Assembly: GCF_001315945.1 (NCBI RefSeq)
Contig: NZ_BBBG01000003.1
Span: forward strand, 1-64,000
DNA from: Methanogenium cariaci JCM 10550
GTDB taxonomy: Archaea > Halobacteriota > Methanomicrobia > Methanomicrobiales > Methanomicrobiaceae
Direction: 5' to 3'
DNA length: 64,000 bases
The notes under the pieces are model-generated. The model was given only the letters and a program-made list of their open reading frames with translations. It was not told where the DNA came from and did not search any database. A program made the position numbers and the translations under genes. Shown here piece by piece: positions 39,606 through 50,707 of this stretch (its first letter is position 1; the number at the start of each line of letters is the position of its first letter).

Positions 39606-42331
39606 TCTGCTGTCGCCTGCAATACAGGCGACACTTCGGAAACGGAATTTTGCGGAACTCTCGCTGACCCAGCAGCAGGCCATACCCCCCCCGATCACCG
39701 AAGGAAAAAATCTCCTGCTCATCGCCCCCCCGACGGGCACCGGAAAGACCGAGAGTGCCATGCTCCCGGTGTTCGACCAGCTGCTCCGGCTGCAGGGGAG
39801 CGGGTTTAAGGCCGTGTATATCACGCCCCCCCTGCGATCCCTGAACCGGGACATTCTGTTGCGCCTGCAATGGTGGTGTCATGAACTGGGGCTGAGCGTC
39901 GGCGTCCGTCACGGGGGATACCTCGCAGTATGAACGGAGAAAACAGGCGCTGCATCCCCCCCGGATCTCCTGATCACCACGCCCGAGACCCTGCAGGCGC
40001 TTTTTATCGGCAAACGTCTCCGGGAACATCTGCCGCAGGTCCGGCATGTGATCATCGATGAGATTCATGAACTCGCCGGAAGCAAACGGGGGGGGCGCAG
40101 TTATCCATCGCCCTTGAACGTCTGGCGGCATATGCCGGGGGGGAGTTCCAGAGGGTCGGTCTGTCTGCCACCGTGGGAAATCCAAAAGAGGTGGCCGCCT
40201 TTCTGACGGGTACCGGGAGGGACCATACGATTGTCAATATCCCTGCCGCACCCCCCCATATGGATATCTCCGTCCGGTTTGCCGGGGAGGCCTTTGATTC
40301 GCAGGTGCGTGCGGTGGAACAATGCATCGAACATGATGCCTCCTCGCTGCTGTTTGTCAATACCCGGTCGACCGCGGAGGCGCTGGGGCACCGCCTCTAT
40401 GAACGGGGCGATGTAGAGGTGCACCACGGCTCCCTTTCCAAAGAAATACGGATTGACGCGGAGGACCGGTTTAAACGCGGGGGGGAGATCCGGTCTCTTA
40501 TCTGCACGTCGTCGATGGAGCTGGGCATCGATATCGGCCATGTTGAACGGGTCATCCAGTTCGGTTCCCCGCGGGAGGTCTCGCGTCTGCTGCAGCGGGT
40601 CGGGCGGGCGGGTCACCGTCTGGATACCGTTTCGCACGGCACGGTCCTTGCCACCGGGTTTGACGATCTCGGGGGGGAATCTCTTGTCATCAGCGTAAGG
40701 CCAGACAGAACGAGTCCGAGGATATCCATATCATCCATGGTGCACAGGATGTGCTGGCGAACCAGATCGCCGCTTTGCTGGTGGAGTACGGCGAGCTCAG
40801 TATCGAACGGGTCACGTCCGTTATCGAACGGGCCTACGGATTTTCCGATTGTAGGGTGGCGGTCACCGACGTATGCAGGCAGATGGCGGAGCACCGGTTG
40901 ATCACGATGGAGGAAATCTCCTGACCCGGACGGGGGAGGTGCCGGACCTACCTATACGGCAATCTCTCGATGATCCCCCCCGATGAAAAGAAGGTGCCAA
41001 TCTTTGATCTGGTCTCCCGGCGCACGGTGGGCACCCTGGACGAATCGTTTGTCATCGGCTGGATCACCACCGGCGCGACCTTTATTGTCAAGGGTCAGCT
41101 CTGGCAGGTGGTTGATCTGGATGACGGCAAAATCATCGTCGAACCGGCCCACGCGGCGGGCGGCGAGCTGCCTCATGGGAGGGGGGGGAGCAGATTCCGG
41201 TGCCGTTTGCGGTTGCACAGGAGACGGGAAGTCTCCGCCGGACCCGTGCCTTTGCCGCGTATGGCGCGGACTCTGTGTCCCGGAGATACGCAGAGAATAT
41301 TCTCGCATCGATGGATGCCGGTGGTGCCCCCCCCGTTCCTTCCGACCGGCTGGTGACGCTCGAACACTTTGACGAGGGCGTTGTCATGAACATCTGCGGG
41401 GGACACAAGGCAAACGAGGCCCTGTCCCGCGTCATCTCGATTCTGCTCACCGCCCGGCACGGTTCCAGTGTCGGCATTGAGACGGGGGGCCTACCGTATT
41501 GTGTTCCGTCTGCCGTCGGGCATCCGGGCGAAAGATATCCGTGACCTGCTGTATTCCGTTGATCCGGCACATATCGAAGGCCTGCTCCGGCTCGCGATGA
41601 AACGGACGGCGCTGTTCAAGTACAAGATCGTGCAGATTGCAAAGAAGTTCGGGGGGGCCATTGATGCGCAGGCCGATTACGAACGCATCAGCATCCACCG
41701 ACTGCTGGAGACCTTTGAAGGCACGCCCATCCAGACGGAGACCTACCGGGAACTCTTTACGACCATCATGGATGTCAAAGAGGCCGCCCTTCTGGTGCAG
41801 CAGATCCAGTCCGGTGATACCGAGGTGGTCATCGCCCCCCCTTTCCGCCATCGGGCGGGAGGGTCTCTCCGCATCCCGCGATATTATCCCGCCGCCCAGC
41901 GCCGATCAGGCGATCATCGCTGCGGTGAAGCGCAGAATCGAGGATGACCGGATTCTGCTGTTCTGTATGAACTGCCGCAAATGGAAGAGTCTGACCAAAG
42001 TGTCACGCGTATCCGGTCCGCCCCCCCAGTGCCCGAAATGCGGGGGGCCCGTCTGGTGGCGGCGCTCAAACCCTGGGAGGATGAACTGATCCCCGCGGTC
42101 AAAAAGAAACAGAAGACAGACGATGATAAGGCGACTGAAAAGAGATTCCTGAAAAATGCCAATATCGTGCTTTCCAGCGGCAGGCAGGCGGTGGTGGCCC
42201 TTGCCGCACGCGGGGGGGTCGGCCCGGAGAACGCCTCCCGGATCATTGCCCGGATGGCTGACGGCGACGACTTCTACCGGGAGATCCTGAAAGCGGAACG
42301 CAATTTCATCAAAACACACCGGTTCTGGTAA
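39592..42331 (+). CDS. Lhr-type superfamily 2 helicase with zinc-knuckle C-terminus
   Basis: About 900 residues. Q motif region [15 protein letters not shown], Walker [33 protein letters not shown] box [63 protein letters not shown]-like [14 protein letters not shown] and QRVGRAGHR all match Lhr-class DNA repair helicases. The C-terminal half holds a CMNCRKWKS and CPKCG zinc knuckle. At least six frame breaks at G7/C7 runs are present. Overlap with the phosphoesterase points to a nuclease-helicase pair. Confidence 0.86.
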
Positions 42332-42406
42332 CCTATTTCGGGGGGGGAAAAATGTCCCTGCAGAAGGAAATACTATACCCATCCCCATCAAACAATTGTT
42401 GATTCT

Positions 42407-44093
42407 ATGGCGGATGCAGAGTATAATATGGTGGACTACGATGAGACCTATCGCAGCTTCTCCATTGATGTACCTGAATATTTTAATTTTGGGTATGATG
42501 TCATCGACGACTGGGCACAGCGTGACAGAAACAAACTGGCGATGATCTGGGCGAACCAGGACGGGGGGGAGGAGAAGAAGTTCACCTTCCGGGACCTCAA
42601 GAACCTCTCCAATATGGCGGCCAACATCCTGTTGAAGTTCGGCATTAACAAGGGGGGGACCGGGTCATGATCATGCTGCCCCGTGTGCCGGAGTGGTGGA
42701 TCTTTGTCATCGCCATCATCAAACTGGGTGCCGTGGTCTGTCCGGTGCCCTCGCTCCTGACCCCCCCCAAAGATCTCCATTACCGGATTAACGCAGGAAA
42801 TTTCCGGATGGTCATAACGGACTGTGAAAATTCCGAAAAAATCGATGAGATCTCCGAGGAATGTCCGTCGCTGCAGACGAAACTTATTACCGACGGGGGG
42901 GAAAAGGACGGCTGGGTGAGCTATCAGGAGGAGCTGGTGTATCCGGCACCGGTATCGCACCGCAAGGTCAGCATGCCGTATACAAACCGGACCCGTGCAA
43001 CCGATCCGATGCTCATCTACTTCACCTCCGGGACAACCGGGGGGGAACCAAAGATGGTGCTGCACAACAATGCGTATCCGCTGGGTCATATCGTGACCGC
43101 GAAGTTATGGCAGGACGTCTGTGAAAATGACGTGCACTTCACCTATTCGGATACCGGCTGGGCCAAATGCGGCTGGGGGAAAATATTCGGGCAGTGGATT
43201 CAGGGCACCTGCCTGCTTATCTACGATGTCTGGGGCAAGTTCAAGGCGACCGAACTGCTCCCGCTTATTGAAAAGTATGAGGTGACGACCTTCTGCTGCC
43301 CGCCGACGGTATACCGGATGCTGATCATCGCCGACCTTGCCAAGTACGACCTTGCCGAACTGCGCCACTGCTGCAGTGCGGGCGAACCCCCCCTGAACCC
43401 GGAGGTCATCAAGGTCTGGGAAGAGGGAACCGGCCAGAGGATCTATGAAGGCTACGGCCAGACGGAGACCTGCTGTGCCATCGCATCGTTCGGGTGCATT
43501 GAAAACAAACCCGGTTCCATGGGCAAGCCATCGCCGGGCTGGCATATCGAACTCCATGATGAGGACGGCCACCCGGTTGCCGATTATGAAGAAGGACGCA
43601 TCGCTGTTTCCCTGAACCCCCCCCGTCCGGTCGCTGATTGTAGAGTATATCGATAACGACACGGCAAACGAGGAGTCGTTCCAGAACGGGTATTATTACA
43701 CCGGGGACAAGGCCTACCGTGATGAGGACGGCTACTTCTGGTTCGTCGGCCGGGACGATGATGTGATCAAGAGCTCCGGATACCGCATCGGCCCGTTTGA
43801 GGTGGAAAGCGCCCTGCTGGAACACCCCCCCGCGGTTCAGGAATCCGCCGTCGTCGGTTCGCCGGACCGCATCCGTGGTCTGGTGGTAAAGGCGTTTATT
43901 GTTCTGAATCAGGGATTCGAGGGTTCGGAGCCGCTGATAAAAGAGCTGCAGAACCATGTGAAACGGGTGACTGCCCCCTACAAGTACCCGCGTATCATTG
44001 AATTCGTTGACGTGCTCCCCCAAGACCATTTCGGGCAAGATCAAACGCAATGTGCTGCGGGAAGACGAACTGAAACGATCCACAGACGACTGA
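42407..44093 (+). CDS. AMP-forming acyl-CoA synthetase, copy 1
   Basis: About 560 residues: medium-chain acyl-CoA ligase-like. Starts [20 protein letters not shown]. The ATP motif is [20 protein letters not shown], with one extra Gly as written. [28 protein letters not shown] and [20 protein letters not shown] follow, and [13 protein letters not shown] is the C-terminal Lys motif after restoring one base near 44020. Converts a fatty or branched-chain acid to its CoA ester. Frame breaks at G7/C7 runs near 42651, 43617 and 44025. Close paralogue of the next gene. The two probably arose by tandem duplication. Confidence 0.88.
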
Positions 44094-44104
44094 TCTCTTC
44101 TCCT

Positions 44105-44145
44105 GTGGTGCACTGCACCACAATTTTTTATTATGATGTGCACCA
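44105..44145. promoter_or_regulatory. Palindrome and repeated half-site before the second acyl-CoA synthetase
   Basis: GTGGTGCACTGCACCAC at 44105-44121 is a perfect inverted repeat with 8-bp arms and a one-base centre. The half-site GTGCACCA recurs at 44138-44145, and TGTGCACCAC again at 44260-44270 inside the coding start. Between the two upstream copies lies a TATA-like TTTTTTATTATG. This arrangement around an archaeal promoter looks like an operator. The encoded protein begins with a ribbon-helix-helix domain that could bind it. Confidence 0.55.
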
Positions 44146-44157
44146 ACATATGCTGTA

Positions 44158-46092
44158 ATGGTGCGTTACTCTGTTACAATGGACGACGAGCTCGTCCGAA
44201 AAATTGACCGTGACTCAAAGGATCTGGGAATATCCCGTTCTGACTGGATATCTGAGGTGTGCACCACCCATTTTCCCGAACTGGAGGGGAATGGCATATC
44301 TCAGATCAATCCTGATGATTCGATTCATTTCCGGCACAATATTGTCGATTATGATGAGACCTACGAGTCATTCTCCATCGATGTACCGGAATATTATAAC
44401 TTCAGTTTTGATGTCGTTGATGCCTGGGCAAAGCGGGACCGGAACAAGCTTGCGATGATCTGGGCGAACCAGCAGGGCGAAGAGAAGAAGTACACCTTCC
44501 GTGATCTCTCGCGCCTCTCCAATCAGGTGGCGAACATGCTCATCAAGTACGGGCCGGGGGGGAAGGGCGAACGCGTCCTCATTATGCTGCCGCGTGTCCC
44601 GGAATGGTGGTTCTTTGTGCTGGGCATGATCAAGATGGGAGTGGTCTACTGTCCGGCACCGACGATGCTCACCGAGCAGGATCTGAAGTACCGGATCAAT
44701 GTCGCCGACATCAAGATGGTCATCACGAATGAGGAGAACGCCCATAAGGTGGACGCCATCTTTGACGAGTGCCCGTCTCTGGTCTCAAAGTTTATTGTTG
44801 ACGCCGAACGCGAGGGCTGGATCAGTTATCCGGTGGAGCTGGCGTATCCTGCACCGGTCTCCAGTAAGCTGGTGCCGTTCCATGGTCTGGAGGGAACCAA
44901 GGCAACGGATCCGATGCTTATTTTCTTTACGTCGGGGGGGACGACGGGGGGGGAACCGAAGATGGTTTTGCATGACCACAGTTACGCACTCGGCCATATC
45001 GTGACCGGGCGGTTCTGGCATGATGTCCGGAGTACGGATCTTCATTTCACGGTGGCGGACACCGGCTGGGGGGGAAAGAGTACCTGGGGGGGTAAGCTCT
45101 TCGGGCAGTGGAATGAGGGTGCGGCCATCATGGTCTATGACATCCGGGGGGGCAAATTCAATGCGACCGGGCTTCTGCCGATCATCGAGAAGTACGGGGG
45201 GGTGACCACCTTCTGTGTTCCCCCCCACCATCTACCGGATGATGATCCTGGCGGAGCTGGAGAAGTATGACTTCAGTGAACTGCGCCATTGCTGCAGTGC
45301 GGGCGAACCGCTCAACCCGGAGGTGATCAAGGTCTGGAAAAAGGCGACCGGTCTGACAATTTATGAGGGATACGGCCAGACGGAGACGGTGCTGTGCATC
45401 GGGACGTTCCCCCCCTGTATGGAGTCAAAACACGGTTCCATGGGCAAACCGTCGCCGGGCTGGCATATTGAAATCCATGACGACGAGGGGGGGAAACCGG
45501 CTCCCCTGCATGAGGAGGGGGGGCATATCGCGATACGAACCGATCCACGGCCGATTGGTCTCTTCCACGAATATATCGATAATGATGTGGAGAATGCCAA
45601 GTCCTTTTCTGACGGCTATTACTACACGGGCGATAAGGCCTATCAGGATGAGGACGGCTACTTCTGGTTTGTCGGCCGGGACGACGATGTTATAAAGGCG
45701 TCGGGATATCGTATCGGCCCGTTTGAGGTGGAGAGTGCGCTGATTGAACACCCCCCCTCGGTGCATGAGGCGGCAGTGTCGGTACGCCGGATGTCATCCG
45801 GGGCCAGATCGTGAAGGCGTTTATCGTGCTCGCTCCCGGATACACGCCGTCGGAGGCCCTGGTCCATGATATCCAGAACTATGTCAAGAAGGTGACGGCT
45901 CCGTATAAGTACCCGCGTGCCATCGAGTTCGTGGAGAGTCTGCCGAAGACCATTTCCGGGAAGATTAAGAGAAAGGAGCTCAAGCAGCGGGAGATGGAAA
46001 AGGCCGAGAAAAAGAATAAGGATATTCAGGAGACGAATCCGGATGATATTCCGGAGACGAGTCTGCAGGTTGATCGGCAAAAAAATCAATAA
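44158..46092 (+). CDS. AMP-forming acyl-CoA synthetase with N-terminal ribbon-helix-helix domain, copy 2
   Basis: About 640 residues. Residues 1-45 read [20 protein letters not shown] and [18 protein letters not shown], a CopG/NikR-like ribbon-helix-helix: one beta strand, two helices. In the same open frame (no run between) follows the synthetase, beginning [20 protein letters not shown] as in copy 1. ATP motif [20 protein letters not shown] (extra Gly twice as written), [28 protein letters not shown] and [15 protein letters not shown]. The C-terminal tail is charged ([20 protein letters not shown]). Frame breaks occur at runs near 45222 and 45780. The fusion suggests autoregulation, as in bacterial PutA, but this is inference. 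Confidence 0.86.
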
Positions 46093-46219
46093 CGAAATGA
46101 ATATATATTGGTAAATCAACCGGTGAACTGTTCATAAAACTGAACAACAAAATCCAGCATTCCAACCAACAAAATAAAATACACATCTTTATTTTGTTTA
46201 AGCACGAACTATGTTAGGC

Positions 46220-46304
46220 GCGAGGGTTGCCGAGCTTGGCCAAAGGCGCTAGGTTCAGGGCCTAGTCCTGTAGAGGTTCGAGGGTTCGAATCCCTTCCCT
46301 CGCA
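46220..46304 (+). tRNA. tRNA-Leu (anticodon CAG)
   Basis: Acceptor GCGAGGG/CCCTCGC with discriminator A, a D arm GCCGAGCTTGGCCAAAGGC, anticodon arm CTAGG-TTCAGGG-CCTAG giving CAG, a long variable arm typical of Leu, and T arm GAGGG-TTCGAAT-CCCTT (one end pair is weak). No run longer than three is present, and the RNA folds perfectly. It marks the left border of an AT-rich accessory island, as tRNA genes often do. Confidence 0.92.
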
Positions 46305-46683
46305 TTGTTTTATTTTTTGAGTTGTTCTTGTCTTGTTTGTTTTTGAAAAAATACCCGAACGCGGACGGGTAGGAATTAAAGATGAATAAGGTTATACACT
46401 TCATTCGTGGCGGTTGTTATGGACATCAACGCGAGTATTATTGATCAAAGAATCCGGTTTTCTATCAATTGATCGGTGTAATCTCAGGCAATTATCTGTG
46501 CATCATGGCTGAATTGGTGCGAAGGAACAACCACACCCGTTGAATGTTCAATTTTTTCGATCAGATATATTATGAATAAATCCAAATTGTGCCTCAATAA
46601 TGACTTAAAATTTATATTGGACAATTGAAACATATAAAAATGTTTTTCGTCTAAAAGGTAAACAATCAATTGTTCATATAATA
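46305..46683. other. AT-rich gap after tRNA-Leu
   Basis: About 380 bases with no supported gene. Base composition drops to AT-rich and stays so to about 58 kb. A minus-strand frame at 46484-46738 overlaps the next gene and has no family features. I did not find a second copy of the tRNA-Leu 3' end that would mark an attachment site. Confidence 0.45.
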
Positions 46684-49600
46684 ATGAAAACAAGCACTTC
46701 AAAATTATACCAATACACAACATTACAAAATTGCACAAAATTGCGAATCCCTGAATGTGATTACAGAGATGGATTCGTTATTCTGAAAAACCACCAAATA
46801 CCTGTGTGGAAGAATTTGAACAAATCATCAGTATCACATGAATCAGGAATATATCGCATTGAAAGGGATTGAATTCATTATCGATAATGATCCGATGAAC
46901 TCAACATATAAATTAGCTCTTTGTAAAGGTGCAACTGAAATTTCTTACACTCACGCAGAAAAGGCATTTTTGAGTTGTGATTCCAAAAAATTGTTTTCCC
47001 TCTCTCATATATCACTGCGTACTTCATCCGATATTATTTCCCCCATATTTGACTCTCATTCATACATTCCTCAACTGAATACTGAATCTCATAAAAACAA
47101 CTCATCATCCAATCAGCATTTCGAAAAGATTTTACTCCAATCATTGATTATTATTCAGGACATGGTGGTTTTGGTATACTCTGGGATCAAATGCAAAAAG
47201 ACACCATACCTCCACAAATCAAAGATGGGTGGAATAAACTGTGCCACAAGATCAATGCCACCATTGTCAATCAGCCAATGAAATATTTCGGCAGAAAAAA
47301 TTCCAATCAGATATATTCGGTTTTTGAGCTGGTTCCTGACTATTTGCCGGATGATTATTTTGAAGATTTTCCCGGATGTTCGGTCAATAATGATTTTTTT
47401 CCTATCCTCTGGAATATCATGATCTGTTCAAAAATGTTTCATATTCTAAATATCTGATTGAAAAAATCCACCAAAGATGGTGTTCGTTTACGATGTCTCT
47501 TGTGGATGACGAATCCGGAATATCATCCAAACAGGTTATGAATATTCTCATACATTCCACTAATGGAGAAATCGTCACTCAAAGTGAACAAAAATATCAT
47601 GATGCTTCCGATCGGCCTCCCTTGCAGATCATACCAATTATCCAAAACTTACATTCAGGAGAGATAAATGAGAATGATTCCGACATTTTGTCATATTCTG
47701 CTGAAAATGTTGTGGATTCACTGCACAAAACAGTCAGTGAGTCATATACAGATCTAATTTTTGTTAAATCAGAATGGAATGACGCAGAAATTGAATTATC
47801 TCAAATCGATTCGGAAATTAAAAAATCAAAGGCATCCATTCAAAAAATAATGAACCAATACGGCATCGTAAGCAGCCCGGTTTCTGCCGTTATTGCTACA
47901 TTGGAAAATGAGAAATCCTGTGTGAAAAGTGAACTCAATTCAAATGAACAAATAACCAAGCAGAGAAGAAATGATCTAATTCACCAGATTGATGGACAGA
48001 AAACAGAAATAAAAAGATCTGGAACGAATTTATGACTCTCTCTTATTTGATCATAAAGAATTTGCAGAAAAGAAGGCAGAGGTTCTTCAGCTGAATGAAG
48101 AATATGAAACTCTGGAACGGTATCTGAACGGAAGACCTCCGGCATTTGGCTATATAGGGAAACCAATCAAGAGGTTTTTGACGCACTGCGATGATATCGC
48201 TTCAAAATTTCTCCTTCAGTCTATTAATCTGTATATTGAGAAAAATAGTCCATCTTCACAGACAAACACGATATCTGACCTTCCTGAATGGTTCATTTCA
48301 GCGTTTGATAATTGGTGGAAAGACAAACAGAATACTCTTCACAGGGAGAGAACTGCCGGAGGAAAAATATCATATAACCCGGTATTATTGTTTGATCCCG
48401 GACATTGTGAAATCACCCTGATGGTTCCTGCACAACATATTCAGAGTAAACGTCCCCTTGATGAAGTTGTTTTCACCGTACATAGTTCCTCAGAAATAAT
48501 ATATGAAGAGACCCATCCCCCCCTGTGTCATGAAGGGCAGGGATATGTAAGTGAAGAGTTTCTCCTTCCACTCTCAGTACCTTCTGATACCTATTATGTT
48601 GAAATAGTGAGCAAAGATTCATCAAAACGATTCCCGCCAGTTGCGATATTTTCACCACAAAAAAAGTATGCCTGCTTTGATTATGAGACGGGTCGGTTAA
48701 TCTCAGGTGATAATACTATTCTGGAAAAAAGTGCGTATGTAATCTATTCTGAGCCTGTCACCATAAACCGGAGAGTGCAATAATCGGATCCGGCCGGTTT
48801 TATGGTCCTTGGCAAGGATATTCGTATTGTTTGGTTGAGCCGGAATATTCTGACAGCGAACATGTTGTAATTGGAGTGGCAGATGGAACGGATGACGCAA
48901 TAAATCATACATATCCATCCATTGCACTCGAAAACTACCATTCTCTTGACAAGATTAGGGTAAACAGTAAAACAACATTATCAGGACCGCCTCCGACAAT
49001 ACTCCTTTTCCTGCCTTTGCCTGAAGATCTGTCAGAATATCGTCTTTCAATTCATCCGCTTTGCCCGGGAACACTCTCTGAGACACATGTGTATTCTTAT
49101 GATGACTTTAAAGAACATTGTTCGTTGAGTGAAGACGGGACGGCCTGCAGGTTTGATCTTGCATCTGACTTTTATTTGGGAAAACGGCCTATTGGCACAT
49201 TTGCTGTTCGAATACGCAACCAGAAGAAAAAATTTGATCACATCCTTGAATTCTCGATTATTCCGGAACTCTCCGTTTCCTTTTCGAAGCATCTCTATAC
49301 GCCGAAAAAAGGCAAAGAGATAGTAGCTCTGAGACTCGGTGGACCAACACAACTCCAGTGCAGGGTGGATGAGCCATTCGTCGCTGAAATAGAGAATCAT
49401 TCATGGTTCATTTCCGGTCCGCTAATGCAGGACGTCAATGGAACCCTGAGTCTTGCCATCCCCGGAGAGATATCATTTAGTGGTACATTCTCCCTCCCCA
49501 TTTCCCATCTGTCATGGCGGTTTGAAAACCCTGAAAAGGAAATTATCTGCCCTATTCAGCGAAATGTGATCACCGTTTCAGATGATGCATATGATGAACT

Positions 49601-50647
49601 GGGTGACGGAAAAACACTCACCATATTCCTTCCAGAAGAATATTCTGGGACGGGAACCATCACCATAACACCAGGAAAGAGTTACATCATGCATAACATC
49701 AGAAAGGGGGGGAAGGCAATTTTCTCTCTTTCGCGGTTTAACGATATATTACGGGAAACACATGCTCTGAATTATTCGTTTGCATTTTCCTTTGAATCAC
49801 AGAAGGAGCACTTTGATACTCACCTGTTTGATCTGGATATCTGGGAGATATCAGGCTTTACCTGGGATGTTGCCACAGATGGTGACACAAGAGAAATAAC
49901 GTTTAACTGGCAGGAAGAGGGGGGGGATGTTCCGGGAAGAAAGATGATCGTCTGGAGGGCTGGTCTGAAAGACGGTTCACCCCCCCAGAAAAAGGCTGAA
50001 CTGGTGATACCTGCCGGAGCCAAGACATTAACCATGTCTGATGCCCGAAATAAAGTTCCTCCGGGAGTATATTATGCCCAGTTCATTAGAACCCGTGATG
50101 AATGGAGTTCTCCATCAGTTATGTTCCCCGGGAACATACACCAAATTTCTTCCAGTTTTCTGTTGAACTTGAAGGTTCTGATCTGTTGAAGGAAGGAGAT
50201 GACCTTCTTGCAGCGGGACAGTATATTGAGGCAATTGAACGGTACCGTGAACTCGAACAGCTTAACACTCAACTCGACGGACTGTGGAAACAAAAAATCC
50301 AGAATACATTCATGTATACATTTCGGTATGATGAAGCCCTGAATCTCTTTGATGAGCTCCTACGAAACACCAGTTTCTTAAAACAAACTGATTATTCATA
50401 TATTACTTTCAGGGTTTTTGAATGCCTGAAAAAACCTGAAAAAATGACGTATAATACGTTTATTCGTCTTTTAGTTGTTTTGGATCAACTCGTGAACATA
50501 AATGATAAAACGTCAGTTCAGATTATTCTCAATCATTTGCCTGATTTTACAAAGGCAATGAAATCATGCCGAGTTCTTGAAGAAGATCAAATTGTTTACA
50601 TTCAAAAAATGATTCAAGATGTAAGATATTGTATGAACAATCAGTAA
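46684..50647 (+). CDS. Very large protein of unknown function, first gene of the helicase module
   Basis: About 1300 residues when several frames are joined. It opens MKTSTSKLYQYTTLQNCTKL and continues DYYSGHGGFGILWDQMQKDT (near 47150) and FELVPDYLPDDYFEDFPGCS. A coiled-coil region follows (EIELSQIDSEIKKSKASIQK, KSELNSNEQITKQRRNDLIH). Beta-rich repeats fill the middle (EYRLSIHPLCPGTLSETHVY, ELSVSFSKHLYTPKKGKEIV, KTLTIFLPEEYSGTGTITIT). The C-terminus holds helical TPR-like sequence (LLAAGQYIEAIERYRELEQL). I do not recognise the family. Position and size just before a DUF1998 helicase resemble the DruH partner of type III Druantia, but no sequence proof is available here. The breaks coincide with A-run or G/C-run errors. 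Confidence 0.5.
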
Positions 50648-50707
50648 GGGCGTTTTGCAGAAAAAACGTAATTGATCTAAGTAAATAGCTGAATGGGGGG
50701 GTAGAAT

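Noticed and set aside
46484-46738. Minus-strand 84-codon frame overlapping the start of the large accessory gene
   Set aside because: AT-rich chance frame without a family pattern, opposite to the longer coding path.
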